Positions 1-12,053 are shown, counted from the stretch's first letter. The stretch is DNA of 64,000 nt from Ampelocalamus luodianensis (GCA_036346255.1 CM070639.1:3730001-3794000); one strand, 5' to 3'. The notes: generated by a model from the letters alone, not told the origin. Translations and numbers: made by a program.

Positions 1-1941
1 TAACATTTTGGTGTGTTGGTTGAATTAGAATTGGCGTACTTGGTGGAGTTAATTGATTCTTAGTGTTTGGTTGATCTACAAGTTGTTATAGGACTAACGT
101 AATCAATGACGTGGTTGATCAATGGGCATAATTGATTATTAATGGGAGTATGATTATAATATAGATGTGGTTGATCAATGGGAATAATTGATTATTGTTC
201 AATTAAATTGAGATAAATTGGTTGGTTAAGATGATGAATATTTGAATAAAGAAATTACAAGTAATAGAGTGGAGAATTCCATAATCATGACATTGGAGTT
301 TTTGTTGGAGGATTCTTGAGGTTAGAATTGTTAAGTATGTTTGGTGCATTAACTTATGAAAGATGGAAGTATCAACAATGTGAATAAATTTTGGAAAGTC
401 ATTTCAAATATGGACATAATCAGAGTTAGTAGGATTTGGAGTTATGACAAGGTCATAATTATATCACTACTTGTTGGAGTAATTGAAAGGTAAAGCTGTT
501 GATGTGTTTATAATTGTCAGAGAATTTTGAGAGAAACATAGGTATATTAATTACTGAAAACCCTATTGATTATGAATATGGTAGAATTGCTTAGACAAGC
601 TATATCGGTCATGTTTATCCTATGGGTGAGAATTATTAAAACACTTTTATGCAAATTAGTTTGAGAAATGTGTGGCAATACCGTTGGTTTACAAAATAAA
701 ATAAAATGGTGGAAAACTTATTTTAGACTAGGGCGGGTGGATTGAGTTGTCGACTGTCTCGCCTTGGTCGATTAAGGACTGACACTTGTGTCTATCCAAA
801 CTAAGCACTACCGTACAACCACATGTCCAGAATGGGGAGGACCTGGCCAACTAATTTACTATATTCTAGCATTATGCCTGCAGGCTGTAGTTGTTATGTG
901 TTCCTTTTTGGGATATGCAGACGATGGTAGTTGACATCCATGTCTGTTGGGGCTTGCTCCGGGCAATGGTAACATACATCCATGTCCGATCAGGTTATCC
1001 CCACAACGGTGAGCTCTGGGTCGATGGTAAATGACGTCCATAACTTGGGGTTAAGCTCATCGGGCGGGTTGGTGTTAGAGCATACTATTGTAAAGGCTTT
1101 ATGATAATCGCTTAGTCGCGCGCTCAAGGAAGCATGTCATGGCCGACATTATAAATTGATTATCTTGTGTGGGTCAAGCTATACAATCTCTATAGAGTCT
1201 AAAACTATTCACATAGCCATGTTCACGATCAAGGGCGGGCAAGGTGCATTTTTACATGTAGATTTTGATTTTGCTTTCAAAGAAATGAATTTTGGGAACC
1301 CAGGAGTAGTTGGGACTCTCGGATAGATATTCTGCCGCTAGAGCCTTATCCTTTGAACCTTGGCGACTAGAGCCTTATACTAGTAGTTGGTAGTTAGAAC
1401 CTCCATTAGTGATATATTTAGTTTAATTATTTAAACTACTTTTGTCAAATGTTGCTTTATGAAAACTGTTGAAATTTAAAATATTGCTTTATGCAAAAGA
1501 ACTATATAAGCCCCATTGTTAAACCTTACATATTATATTTTTCTCAAGACTTGCAGAGTACTTTATGTACTCACATGCTACACAAAATAAATCTCAGAAG
1601 CCTTCAAAGTTGCTGAGAAGGATTACAACTTCTACGCGAGTGACTACAACGAAGGACACCAGAGTACTAGGTCATGAGCCCCAGTCGATTGCCTGTGAGC
1701 ATATGGATGGGCTATCACTTGGAGTTATCTTCTTCCATGCAGTTTATTTGAGTTGTTTAACCTCAAAGGACGGTAATTGTAAGCTTTGACCATAAGGGCA
1801 TTACTCTTCTATTCAATATTATGCAATAGCTTTACGTTTGCAAGTTGATATTCAATGATGTAACAGTGTGCATTAGCTACCGATCTAGAGACTAGTGCAG
1901 ATATACACAGAGGATTCTAGATTCAGAAATCCGAATCCCGA
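1..1941. repeat. Gypsy-type LTR-like segment A (divergent)
   Basis: AT-rich non-coding sequence without a credible gene. Landmarks recur in the same order at about 3,000-4,849 and 6,400-9,872: a 'cttggtcgattaaggact' type motif (about 763), a 'gggtcaagctatacaatctc' type motif (about 1,173), a 'gtactcacatgc' motif (about 1,568), a 'gactagtgcagatatacaca' motif (about 1,890) and an end near 'gaatcccgata'. From memory these resemble long LTRs of grass Ty3/Gypsy elements. The left border lies outside the window and no coding domain is visible, so this is an LTR fragment or solo LTR, not an intact element. Confidence 0.45.
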
Positions 1942-1974
1942 TAAGAAGCCAAGCAAGTGGATCGTATCATGTGT

Positions 1975-2085
1975 TCAAGTTATTTGTGACGAGTTTATGG
2001 GATACATTTTTGTTTCCCATGCACCTGTGCTTGTGACTTGTGAGTAGTTCATAGTCACAAGCATGCAAGTTTGGACGTTTTTTTA
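1975..2085 (+). repeat. Imperfect direct repeat, partner of 10,030-10,140
   Basis: About 110 bp sharing the order 'caagttatttgtga', 'gagttta/gtgggatacattt', 'tgtgcttg', 'agttca(t/c)a(g/a)tcacaagcatg' and 'aagtttggac' with 10,030-10,140. Both copies lie just downstream of an LTR-like segment, which suggests they belong to the same element family or mark an older duplication. No function is visible. Confidence 0.5.
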
Positions 2086-2320
2086 CTCCTTTTTAAGGCT
2101 TATTTGGAATGCACACGATTTGATTCAATTCCTACAGGAAACTATATTGTTTCTAAGTTTTTTCGTCTTCAAATTAATGCATTTAGAACATATCCTAAAT
2201 TGTCATCTATATACATTGTAGGCATGGATAGTGCGCAGCAAGAGATTTCTTCTAAAAAATCAGAAATAAGAGCCCGTCTGCAACACATGAATTTTACAGA
2301 AATTTCCCATGAAACATTTA

Positions 2321-2940
2321 ACTAGCCAAATTTTCCACGCAATTGCGCGACTAGCTATTATAATACAGATGCATGTATTTTAAAATAAATTTGTATTTGT
2401 TATACATCTCTAATGCTTATGATTGAAAATAGAGTTGTATTTCTTATACAACTGTAATAGTTGTAATATGCGTTTGATTAATCTGCACCGTTATAACCCG
2501 CATCCACCAAAATAAGTGATGTTGATTTTTCTCTTTTCCCACCGATTAATATGGGAATTTCTAACCCTTGAGAGCAAACATGATGGCTTATTTCTTTATC
2601 ATTTTAATAACTAGCCAAATTTCCCGCGCAACTACGTGGTTAGATACTATGATGCATATGCTTATATGGAAACAAATAGTTGTACTTGTTATACAACTAT
2701 CATGTTATGACGGGAATACTCATCAACTGTAACAACTCTCATGTTTATATCAATTAATCATTATACAACTGTAATAACTCTCATGTTTATATCAATTAAT
2801 CATTATACAACCGTAACAACTCTCGTATCTACATAAGATTAATCTTAACCGTTAGATCTTTCCTTTTTCTCCAATTAATGTGGGAATTTCTAGCCCTTCG
2901 GAGAGAAATGGTGGCTTATTTTTCTATTGTTTTAATAATA
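2321..2940 (-). repeat. Two tandem Helitron-like repeat copies
   Basis: Copy 1 spans about 2,321-2,609 and copy 2 about 2,610-2,940. Both begin 'actagccaaattt', have 'gggaatttctagccctt' or a close variant near the far end, and finish around 'ttttaataa'. Read on the minus strand they end in CTAGT after a short GC-rich stem, as Helitron 3' ends do. No helicase is encoded. Copy 2 also holds an internal 42-bp tandem repeat (2,724-2,849). The Helitron assignment is inference; the tandem arrangement is directly visible. Confidence 0.45.
2724..2849 (+). repeat. 42-bp tandem repeat, three units
   Basis: Units start at 2,724, 2,766 and 2,808 with 'caac(t/c)gtaa(c/t)aactctc'. The first two are nearly identical and the third is more diverged. 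This is a local expansion inside the Helitron-like copy. Confidence 0.75.
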
Positions 2941-3003
2941 AGAATTATAACTTGTGCATGCTTGCATTTTTGTCTTAGAGATGCGGTCCGAGGTACCGAG
3001 GGA

Positions 3004-4849
3004 TGTCAAGATTACGCAATAATCCGATTTTTCTTTAGAGAAATAATTCGGAAATCCCAGAAAATCCAATTTAGGGTTTTTCTTTTAGATTCAATCTTCC
3101 AGAGCTCATAACTTTTGCATCCTAACTCCGATTGAGCCCATTCAAATTTCTAAATTTGTCTAAATTCAAGCTCTATTTATCTGAGATTTTTATTTAATTT
3201 TTGGAGCTTGTTTTGCCTCTATTATTTATTTGTTTTGTTTGTTTGTGTCTCGTTTGCGAGTAGACGTCGATTCGTCGGGGAATTTCGTTGAAGAAGGAGC
3301 ACCCAAAGATCAAGACCAGTACATAGACCTTTTCCAAGGCAAGTCATACCTTTGATCATCTTGAACCCAGTTTTCAAATTACTTTGTGTCAAATTATTGC
3401 ATTCTACTTTAATTATTTATTTGAATGCTTTGGGCATAGTTATTATCCAAATTGTTATCACATTGGCCTTGTATGTCATAATTCCTTGTCACCCTAGATT
3501 GGTTATTAGTTGGTAATATTATAGCACCAACGTGGGTTGGTTAGATGCGAGTACAATTGCTTAGCTATGCCACGAGTCATCATCTCATGTGAGTCGCAAA
3601 CATTAAATCTAACTAAGTGATTATGGAACTTTGTGTAAAACTGTGTGCTATGTGTTATTACTTCGTGATGGCATGTGTTGCACTAAAACCAACTGGGTGG
3701 TAAAGGATTTAGACCGAGGCAAGTGGTGGAAAGCGTGATATGGTGGACTATGTGATGGGAATGTTAATCTTCGTGACTTAGTTAGAAAATGGAAGTCTTG
3801 CCTTGGTCAATTAAGGACTTAACTTGTGCGCCATTGAACTGAGCCTTCATGCGACCACATGCCCGGTATGGGGCGGGCCTAACTTAGTAAGTTATGGATT
3901 CTCGGCATTGATGTTCGGTGGATAGGTTAGGGTGTGTGACAGGTGGAGGTGTGACTACTTGGTGGTTGCATCGGGACGATCGTCTTCCACTCGTCGGCGA
4001 TGTGTGTTATACCAATTCTATGTGGTGGTATAGCGGTTTGTAAGCAATCGGGAATGTCAATGTTTGAGATGAAGTTTCAGCTTGTTTTATTACGATTGGT
4101 GCTTGCTACACTAGTTGTATCTTGTGGGTAAAGTGTACAATCTCTGCGAGTGTTAAACAATCTATTCGAATAGCCGCGTCATGGTCATGGACATACTCGG
4201 AGATTTCACACAGGGTAATTTTCATAAAATGTTTGGGATGGGAGTGTGACCTCAATCATATGGCTATGTGAAATAATCTGTTTAGTTTGTGTGTCTTTGT
4301 GGAAACAAGCATGTTAAATTAGTATTGTCTATTTGTTTTGAATTATGCTTTCAATCTATTATTCGTATTCAATTGCAAATGTTGCTTTTATGCAAAAGAA
4401 CCACGAAGCCTTTTCTTTGGAATAAGCTGCATCTATACATTGCATTTTGTGGTATGATTTGCAGTGCGGTTGTGTACTCACGCTTGTTGTAAAACTTGCG
4501 CCCAAACCTCTGAAGAGGAGGAGTCGCTTTGCTTTCGAGGAGGAGTTCATTGAAGGCGATCGTTCGTTAAGGTCCGGATCCCGATCGGTTGCACTGTGGT
4601 GAATTGGTGGGATCTCTGTTGGAGTTATTTCCGTTACTGCTGTTTATTTCTGTTAGCCCGCGTGGCTTAATAAGTGTAAACTCGACCATAAGGTCAAAAC
4701 CCTTATTTGTTATTCAAACTAATCGTTTACTTTATTTATTGCTTGTGTGGATCGATATTTACCTATGTTAACCCTGTGTGCACTAGCGTGATCCTAGACT
4801 AGTGCAGTATACACAGAGGGTTCCAGAATCGAAATTCTGGGTCCCGACA
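3004..4849. repeat. Gypsy-type LTR-like segment B
   Basis: Starts near TGTCAAG and ends near CCCGACA. Internal landmarks are shared with segments A and C: 'aaggcaagtc' (about 3,340), 'cttggtcaattaaggact' (3,801), 'gggtaaagtgtacaatctc' (about 4,125), 'gtactcacgc' (about 4,472) and 'gactagtgcagtatacacag' (about 4,797). Such landmarks are familiar from long Ty3/Gypsy LTRs of grasses. No open gag-pol lies beside it and no target duplication is evident, so the borders are approximate. Confidence 0.45.
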
Positions 4850-4923
4850 CTTGTTCCCCTCTTGCCTCACTCTCGTTGATAGGTGGACCCGACCCCACAT
4901 GTCAGCCCCATCCCTGTTCATCT

Positions 4924-4959
<36 letters not shown>

Positions 4960-5713
4960 GTAAGCAAGTGACAGGGAGCACTCGAGAGCCTGTAGTGCAA
5001 CGCTGCCGCATCAGCTTCGTCGGCCAGTTAACACCCATGCACTCGCGAGAAATCACCGAGACGACCACCACATTGACACCTTCTCTCTCCTCCTTCTTCG
5101 TTGTCGTGCACCAGATTCGCTGGAGTGCCTCATCTTCCTCGGCTCTGGTACAACACCGCCACTGCGCACCATAACACCAACTTCACCTCTTCGCCTCTTT
5201 GCGTTATTTCATGTTTCTAGCCCCCCTAAACTTGGTTGGCTAGACAACGTGGCCACTTAGCCATTGTAACCCCGGTGCCATGCACACCCTTCTTCCTCGC
5301 TGCTGGTTGCCATGGACATAGCTCTCTCGAGCACCTCTTGGCACGCTGCCACCTTGTATAGAACCCTTGTAGCTCCCTCGTGCTCACTTTCACCTCAATT
5401 TCCTATGGGTAGTTCTGTTTCTTAGTTGCCATGGTGTACATTAGCACTTCTGTTGACCTCGTTGTAGCGCCGCCACCTCAGGCCATCTCCCATCTCATCA
5501 CCACATCCGTTAGCATCACCAGACCTCTGTATTCCATTTTTCTGGTCCTAGGTGGTCGTCGTGCCCTTCCCTGCCAACGCTGAGCTCGACTCGAGCTAGC
5601 CATGGCTGCCTCTGCTTCATTCCTCTGTTTTGAGCAGGACGATGATGTTAGAGTCACCGACGTGTGGACCCAAGATGATTAGGTTAGTGATAATTAGTTA
5701 GAGTTAAATGGTA
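4850..5713. other. Intergenic, no gene recognised
   Basis: Contains an uninterrupted CT dinucleotide run at about 4,927-4,958 and moderately C-rich sequence to 5,620. The open frames here are low-complexity with no recognisable domain. I see no gene. Confidence 0.6.
4927..4958 (+). repeat. (CT)n microsatellite
   Basis: About fifteen uninterrupted CT units, directly visible. The overlapping open frames of 90-107 aa on both strands are products of this low-complexity run. Confidence 0.95.
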
Positions 5714-5975
5714 CTACCTCCGTTTCTCTATATTTGTCCACGGCCTTAGGAGTATCTGTTTTAACATATTTGTCCATTGCCAGAATCTAGAGTGTATTAT
5801 TGCAATTTTGCTCTCTCTACCCCTACTTAAATACTTTGAAAGAGGTTAAATGGTTGTGGTATGTCATTTAATATGGGTATGTATGGTCATTTGTCATTAA
5901 GTATTTGTTATATTTAGTGTTTTCTTGGTCTATGCACATGGTGGGTTGTGGACAAATATAGTAAAATGGAGGGAG
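5714..5975. mobile_element. Stowaway-type MITE
   Basis: 262 bp flanked by TA on both sides (5,712-5,713 and 5,976-5,977). The inverted ends are CTACCTCCGTTTC on the left and CTCCCTCCATTTT as the reverse complement of the right, and both continue to 'atatttgtcc'. The TA target and the CTCCCTCCGTT terminus are diagnostic of Tc1/mariner-derived Stowaway MITEs of grasses. It has no coding capacity. Confidence 0.9.
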
Positions 5976-6399
5976 TAGTTAGTATCCGTATGACATGTGG
6001 ACCCGACGCCATTAGGAAAATCTAATTAAGTCGTAGACATAAGTATGGGTCTATGACATGTGGACCCCACCGCTTACAATCCATCGTATAAACCCAGTCC
6101 GTAGATCAAAGCCACCGACAAGTGGGGACCTAGGCCCTGTGTGCTGTCGAGTGGAGTGAGTCCATGTGGATCATGACCCCACCAGTCAGTCTTTCGGGAT
6201 TTTCTTGAATAAAAATAAATAGAAAATAAAATAAAAACCCTAGCTCGACCCACCTGTCAGCCACATAAGCTTTTTCTTAAGGAAAATAATTCTAAAAGAA
6301 ATTAAAAACCTCAGTGGACTCCACCTGTTAGTCACAGAGGATTTACTTAATAAAAATAAAATAAAAAGGAAAAGAAAATCCAACGGGACCGACATGGCA

Positions 6400-9300
6400 G
6401 AAATTCCAGATTTTCTAGAATTTTTGTCGGGTTAAACTTTGGAGAGCTTGTTCTCCCTCATTTTGATTTTTTTTGTTTCTAAAGTCATCTAAATTCAAGA
6501 CCTTTCCAAAAGTACCAACATCATAATTTTTGGAGTTCAATTGAATTTTATTTATTCGAAGTCGTCATTCTTTGCGTTAAATAGATTCCAACATCGTCGA
6601 AGACTTCACCATTGCTTCAGACCAAGACCAAGACAAAGGAATATCCATATTTGAGCAAGGCAAGTCCTTATAATGATCATGTTGAACCTACATTTCAAAT
6701 GCGAAGTATTACTTGCATGCTTTTATTATTTATGAAATGCTATGTTAAAGATTGATACCTAGCTATGCCAAAGGTTGATTATTATTATTATTCCCCTTCT
6801 TGATTTTTATAACCCTTTACCTTGTTACCCTAGGTTAAATATTACATGAGTAACATTTCCCTTGGTTAAACAATTATGACTATTGGTTGTGCGTAGACAC
6901 TGCTTAGTGGTTGAAATTGAATAGGACTCAAACATTGCCATAACAAGAACTTGTGATATATTGTGATTCGTAGCGTCGTAATGTGGGTTACCACTGGAAA
7001 TATAAAAATGTTATTTATTATGGTGGAGACTTAGCGAGTGGTTGGTATGAGATAGGTGCAGTATGCATGCGAGTTGGGTTTGTGGATTGTCTCACCTGAG
7101 TCAATTAAGGACCGAATTATATGCTGCATTTCTAAGCTACTAAGCCGTGCAACTACAAGTCTAGTATATTATATACCTGACCAACTACTTTACTCCGTTT
7201 CTGGCATAAACACCTGCACCCAGAGTAACTTTTATGTATATCGAGAAGGGTCGTGACTCCGTAACAATGGAGGGTCCCTCATTAAAAATGTGCCTTGGCC
7301 GACATTAAAAATGTGCCAAGTGTTGAGTGGTTCCCCGTCGGAGTGGGTCTAGTGTCGGGACTGGGTATTGGAAAAGCCTTGTTACGGTCGTCTCCGTCAA
7401 ACGCCCAAGGAAGCATGTTGTGGCCGACATTATGAGTTGACCATATCTTGTGGATAAAGTTGTACAACATCTGCAGAATGTTTAATCTATTTGAATAGTC
7501 CCCCCCCGGTTATGGGTATTGTGTAAAAAGTCACACTTAGTTAGTTTTAATGAAATGTGAACTGAGACATGTTGGTGTAAACATGGTTTTGGTGATGATT
7601 GACGTGTATGTAACCTTATGAGTAACTCGAGGTGGAGATAACCTATGCGTAACCATAGGTGGATGTAACCTTACGAGTAACTTGAGGTGGATGTAACCTT
7701 GTGAGCAACTATATGTGGATGGAACCTTATTGAGATAATAATTGCTTACACAAATAAAACTTTGGTTTTGTAGTTAAAAAGGTTGTCATAGGTTTGAAAA
7801 ATAATTATAGTATTTGAGCAAACTAGCTTTGTGCTAAAATAACATAAAACCCTCCTTTGGTAAGCCTTACATCTATATCATTACATTCGCTGTGAGGGCT
7901 TGTTGAGTACCTTCATACTCATGGTTGCTCAAATATGTGAATTCAAACTATGAAGTAGAAGACCTGGTGTATAGATACTTTTATGCATTCGACTATGGGA
8001 ATGATGAAGATGACGATAACTAGGTCCTAGCCCCAGTCGATTGTCTGTGGCAAATGCATGGAGGGCCTATTCTTTTGGTTTACTATCCGCTGATGCTACT
8101 TACTTTTTTCTACTATTTACTCTGAACTTGTAGGCCCGTCAGTCTATCCTGTAAATGCTTGGCATAAGGACTATTTACTATGTTTATGTAACAATTAAGT
8201 ACCCTTTTATTTATGGATTAACTCCTTATTTGCCACTAGAAGTTTGACCGAGTCCTTAAAATGTCATCACCAAACTGCTCATCCCTTCATTGCCATCAGA
8301 TCTCAACTTACATCCCTTTTTGCCACTCCCACAAGTTCTCGTTGAGTTGGCTATTAAGTGATGTGCAAAATGACTATATTACCCTTCTTTCTCTTTCTAT
8401 TCCATCTTCTTCTTCCTCCTCCTCCTCTCCTATTCCCTCTCTCTATTCTCTCTCATGGACTCCCACCGACAACCTCTTCCTCTCCCTTAGCCACCCTTCT
8501 CCTCCCCTCCCTTAGCCCTACGCCGCCTCTCGACAACGGAGCGCACGAGCCGCCCTTCTCCTTCCGTCCCATCCCCACCGCCATATCCCTATGTGGCTAT
8601 CCCCGATCCCACCACCGTCGAATTCATTCGGCGAGTGCCACGCGGGCATGGTGGAGGGTAGGTGGTGGTGAGCTCGTTGTTGGCATGGACGGTCGGGGAC
8701 GAGCTCCTCCTAATAGAAGCAGTTGGAGAAGAGTTGGGGGAGGTTGCCATTGTCATTGCCGGAGTTGGGGGGTCACCTTGCTCGATAGTGGCTCCATGGC
8801 ACTACTCAACACCCGATCGATGGATCCACAGTGGAGACAGTGTTGGATCTGTCCGTTTCCAACCACGCCAGTGCGGATCTGTCCGTCTTCCTCGATATCG
8901 TCACCGCCGTTCTCCCGACCCCATCACCGTTAGTGCCGGATCCACCTTCCTTGACCATGCTGACGCCAGATCCATCCCTTCCCGACCTCATCGTCATCTT
9001 TAGTGTGTACTTCTTCCTATATGATGTACTTCTTCCTCTCTGGTGCACCGTCGTCGTCATCTTCTTTCTCTTCGATGTTCTTTTTCTTCCTCTCCGATGT
9101 ACCATCACCGATGTCCTCTCTGGTTCACATCACCTCTTGTCATCGTCCTTGCCTCCATTCCCATCTCCCACACTACATCGACTTCAGCCTTCACCCCCAC
9201 CACTCGCCTCGCTGCCAGTCATTGCTGTTGCATGGCCCAGTCGGTGTGTGCATCGCGGGGTGGCAGAAGAAGAGTGTCTGCTTGGCGCCCATAGGTCACT

Positions 9301-9872
9301 TGCACCATGGTGCGACGACTAGCTTCTCCTTGCTGGACACCCTCCACACATTAGTGACGCCTGCCCTGCTTACCCCGCCGCCCTGGACAATCCAGCAAAG
9401 TGGACGGTGGTGGGCTGGACCATCCAGTTGGACTCGCTGGTGCAGTTGTGGATGATGGCAAGGATGGGCACACCACCATTGGGGACGAAGTTGGAGGAGG
9501 AGTGTGTGATGCCGTGGCACGCGGTAGAACTCCTTGGCGATGAGGCAGCCGGGGACCAGTGGCAATTTGGGTAGACTGAGAAAAATCTGACACCTTTTGA
9601 GGGGTTAATGGCAATCAGACTTAGCGGAACTAACGGGAGTGGCAAAAACTGGATGAAAGTTGAGATCCGATGGCAATGAAGGGAGGAGCAGTTTCGCAAT
9701 GGCATTTTAGTGATCCGACCAACTTCTAGTGACAAATAAGGAATTAATCCTTTATTTATACACTTTGTATGCATGTGATATTCGCCGATAACTATACTGT
9801 GTAAGTTAGTTACTGATTATAGGACTAGCTCAAAATACATATAGGGTTCTATATGCAAATCCAGGTCCCTAC
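6400..9872. repeat. Gypsy-type LTR-like segment C, split by a MULE
   Basis: Third divergent relative of segments A and B: 'gcaaggcaagtcc' (about 6,656), 'gagtcaattaaggac' (about 7,098), 'gataaagttgtacaacatc' (about 7,452), 'gagtaccttcatactcatgg' (about 7,905) and an end near 'caggtccctaca' (9,872). A 1,536-bp MULE at 8,215-9,750 interrupts the 3' part. No coding domain is present and the left border is uncertain. Confidence 0.4.
8215..9750. mobile_element. Mutator-like element (MULE), non-autonomous
   Basis: 1,536 bp bounded by a perfect 9-bp target duplication TTTATTTAT (8,206-8,214 and 9,751-9,759). Terminal inverted repeats of roughly 130 bp start GGATTAACTCC on the left and GGATTAATTCC as the reverse complement of the right. 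A 9-bp duplication with long inverted repeats is the MULE signature. The GC-rich interior (about 8,400-9,600) encodes no transposase; several frames are open on both strands, so it probably carries captured genomic sequence (Pack-MULE), but I could not recognise the donor. It sits inside LTR-like segment C and so is younger than it. Confidence 0.88.
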
Positions 9873-10029
9873 ACTGTTCTCGTAAAATTCTAACAGTGGT
9901 CACCATGTTTTTAGTCTCGTTCATGTTCTTTGCTTATTCCGAAGTGAATCCTGCTGTTGATTTTTCTTTTGCGTATGAACTAGAGTAGCCTTGCTATGTG
10001 AAATCGTTCTGTTATATTTGGTATTAGGT

Positions 10030-10140
10030 AGACAAGTTATTTTTGATGAGTTTGTGGGATACATTTCCGATGCCTAGCTATGCATTTGTGCTTGCGAGAA
10101 GTTCACAATCACAAGCATGTAAGTTTGGACATTTTTACAC
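10030..10140 (+). repeat. Imperfect direct repeat, partner of 1,975-2,085
   Basis: Shares the segments described for 1,975-2,085 in the same order and orientation, with scattered substitutions and small indels. Together the two copies bracket most of the repeat block at the left of the window. Confidence 0.5.
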
Positions 10141-10849
10141 ATTCTTTTACAGAAAAACAATATGAATTGTCGCATGAATATCGAAAAAGTTCCACGCTCC
10201 TAAGCCATAAACCCTAAATCCTAAGTTTCCATCTAGTAATTATATTGTTTCCTTTTTTCTCAAGTTCCTGCGTTTTAATACTTGATATATATACTTTAGT
10301 CATGAATGGGTATTTAGCCTACGGTGTACTGTTGGTTCAGTAACAAATTTTTTCTCAAAAAAATCGCAAAAAAAAATAAATCCGAGTTTACTACTATCGC
10401 TATCACATATTTACATGGAGAATTCATTATTTACCCTCACGTTAGTTGCGTTTTCAAATTTTACACCTCTTCCGATATAATACTTTTTTTGCCCTCATGT
10501 TAGTCTGTTTCTTCATTATTTGCCCTCTTTGCATTATTTTAATAATTTATACCCGTTTTCTCGTTACCGGCCACGCGAAATGTCTCTTTTACCTCTGTGC
10601 TTTGACCCAGTTCCAACGATTCCCAATGTTGGGAATCACATAAATCAAGCACAAACCAGGATAATTTATGCGAAATCAAGCAAACTTTCCACCAGATAAT
10701 TTCAATACAAATCAAGCAAGCAAACCGATGAGAGAATTCCCCCAAGGGCAGATTCGATGCTTCAAATCAGAAAGGAAATCGATTTCTATATAGCATCTCA
10801 TGCGGTGGAAAGAGCAAACAATGAAACAAAAGCAAACAATCGATTTCTA

Positions 10850-11142
10850 TGTAGCATCCTCTGAATCTCCTCCTCCTTCCTATGCATAGACTCGATGCTC
10901 GTCTGCTCCAGCTCGACTGCACGAAACATCTCGGTCTCGGAGGCCTCCTCCGCAATCTTCCACGCAATGAACATATCCCAGAGCTTGGCACTAGCCTCCT
11001 CAGCTACCCTCTTGGCATCCTCCAACTCCTTAAGAACCTTGCCCTTCTCCTTCTCCATCAACTGCTCCTTGGCTTTCTTGAGGTCCTCTGAACCCACGAC
11101 AGTGCGCTGCGGCTCACGAGGCGCTTCACAAAGACTCCTTGC
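10850..11142 (-). pseudogene. Captured WEB-family (DUF827) coiled-coil exon fragment
   Basis: Minus-strand frame of about 97 codons, almost entirely coiled coil rich in Glu, Lys and Ala. The order DLKKAKEQL - LKELEDAKRVAEEASAKL - AEEAS(E)TEMFRAVELEQ matches, from memory, the central repeat of plant WEB proteins (WEAK CHLOROPLAST MOVEMENT UNDER BLUE LIGHT, DUF827). A 3' splice-site-like 'tctgcaag' precedes it on the minus strand, as expected for a copied exon with its intron edge. The fragment stops abruptly inside the Pack-MULE and cannot make a complete protein. Any role would be as a transcribed chimera. The family call is moderately sure. Confidence 0.6.
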
Positions 11143-11231
11143 CTTGCAGACCATTCCAATGGAGTCACTCACAACCCAATACCACAAAAGCAATAAAGAT
11201 CACAAGACACTGAATCAAAAAGAACTACTAC

Positions 11232-11385
11232 CTCGGTGGGGGCGTGCAGAGCCGAGAGAAGACATTCGGTGAGCGGCGGTCGGCCGATGGCGGCTTCTCG
11301 ATCGACCCGGGGGACCTATTGGCTTGCCCGCCCTGCTCCCCTTGGGTGTCGGTGGCGTGCCCTTGCCGCTCTTGGCCTCGGCCAT
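11232..11385 (-). pseudogene. Captured WEB-like first exon, frameshifted
   Basis: Starts with an ATG (11,385 to 11,383) followed by MAEAKSGKGTPPTPKGSRAG, a basic Ser/Pro/Gly-rich N-terminus. The downstream SPGSIEKPPSADRRSPNVFS stretch lies in another frame, so a single-base indel has occurred. It ends at a good donor (CACCGAG|GTAGTAG on the minus strand). Pairing with the coiled-coil exon at 10,850-11,142 suggests that exon 1, part of intron 1 and part of exon 2 of one donor gene were captured together. The gene identity is inferred from the neighbouring exon. Confidence 0.5.
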
Positions 11386-12053
11386 GCCAGATCTGTGTCA
11401 AAGAACCGAATTTTCTGCTCAAATCAAGAATAGAACCTACCAAGATCTATAGCCGAAACAAAGAATTGCACAAAAAACCAAAAGAATCGACGCAGATTGG
11501 CACTTACTTGGGTCTAGAGCCCAGCAATGCTACTGTCGCAAAAGGGGGCGCGTGGGTGCGGGAGGAGACCGCAGGGGGCCGAGTGAGCCGGAGGCGAGAG
11601 GCGCCGAGCGAGCCAGGGAGGCGCACTAGGTCGAGTACGGGCGAACGCAACCTGGAGTAGCCGCGGTGAGGTGCGGGCGGGCCAAGGCCCAAGGGAAGTG
11701 CGCGGGCCAAGCCAAGCAGAGAGGAGTAGGCCACCGGTGGCAGGTGCATAGGAGAGGCCGGCAGCGCCATGAGCACCGAGAGCAAGAGGAGGGAGGGGTG
11801 CCGAAGAAGCTTCAGGAGAAGAGAAATGGATTGGGGGAAAGAGGAAGGAGGAATGGGGAGGAGATGCGCACGGAAGGGGCAAAAATGTATTTTCGCATGA
11901 CCAAAACGAGGAAAAGGGTGGATATTAATAAAATAATGCAAAGAGGGCAAATAATGAAGAAACAGACTAACGTGGGGGCAAAAAATGTATTACATTGGGA
12001 GGGTGTAAAATCTAAAAACACAACTAACGTGAGGGCAAATAATGAACTCCCCC

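Larger units (their letters stand above)
10417..12053. mobile_element. Pack-MULE carrying WEB-family gene fragments
   Basis: 1,637 bp. Terminal inverted repeats of roughly 170 bp begin GGAGAATTCATTATTTACCC on the left and (G)GGAGTTCATTATTTGCCC as the reverse complement of the right. They share 'ccctc-acgttag', 'agtctgtttcttcattattt' and 'gccctctttgcattatttt'. The flanks are a 9-bp target duplication with one mismatch: TATTTACAT (10,408-10,416) and TGTTTACAT (12,054-12,062). No transposase is present. The interior holds two exon-like pieces of one plant gene on the minus strand, including a splice-donor-like edge, plus GC-rich filler (11,500-11,870). It ends about 500 bp upstream of the TPR gene start. 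Confidence 0.9.

Noticed and set aside
4799..5174. ORFs of 90 and 107 aa on opposite strands
   Set aside because: Both run through the (CT)n microsatellite and have no domain.
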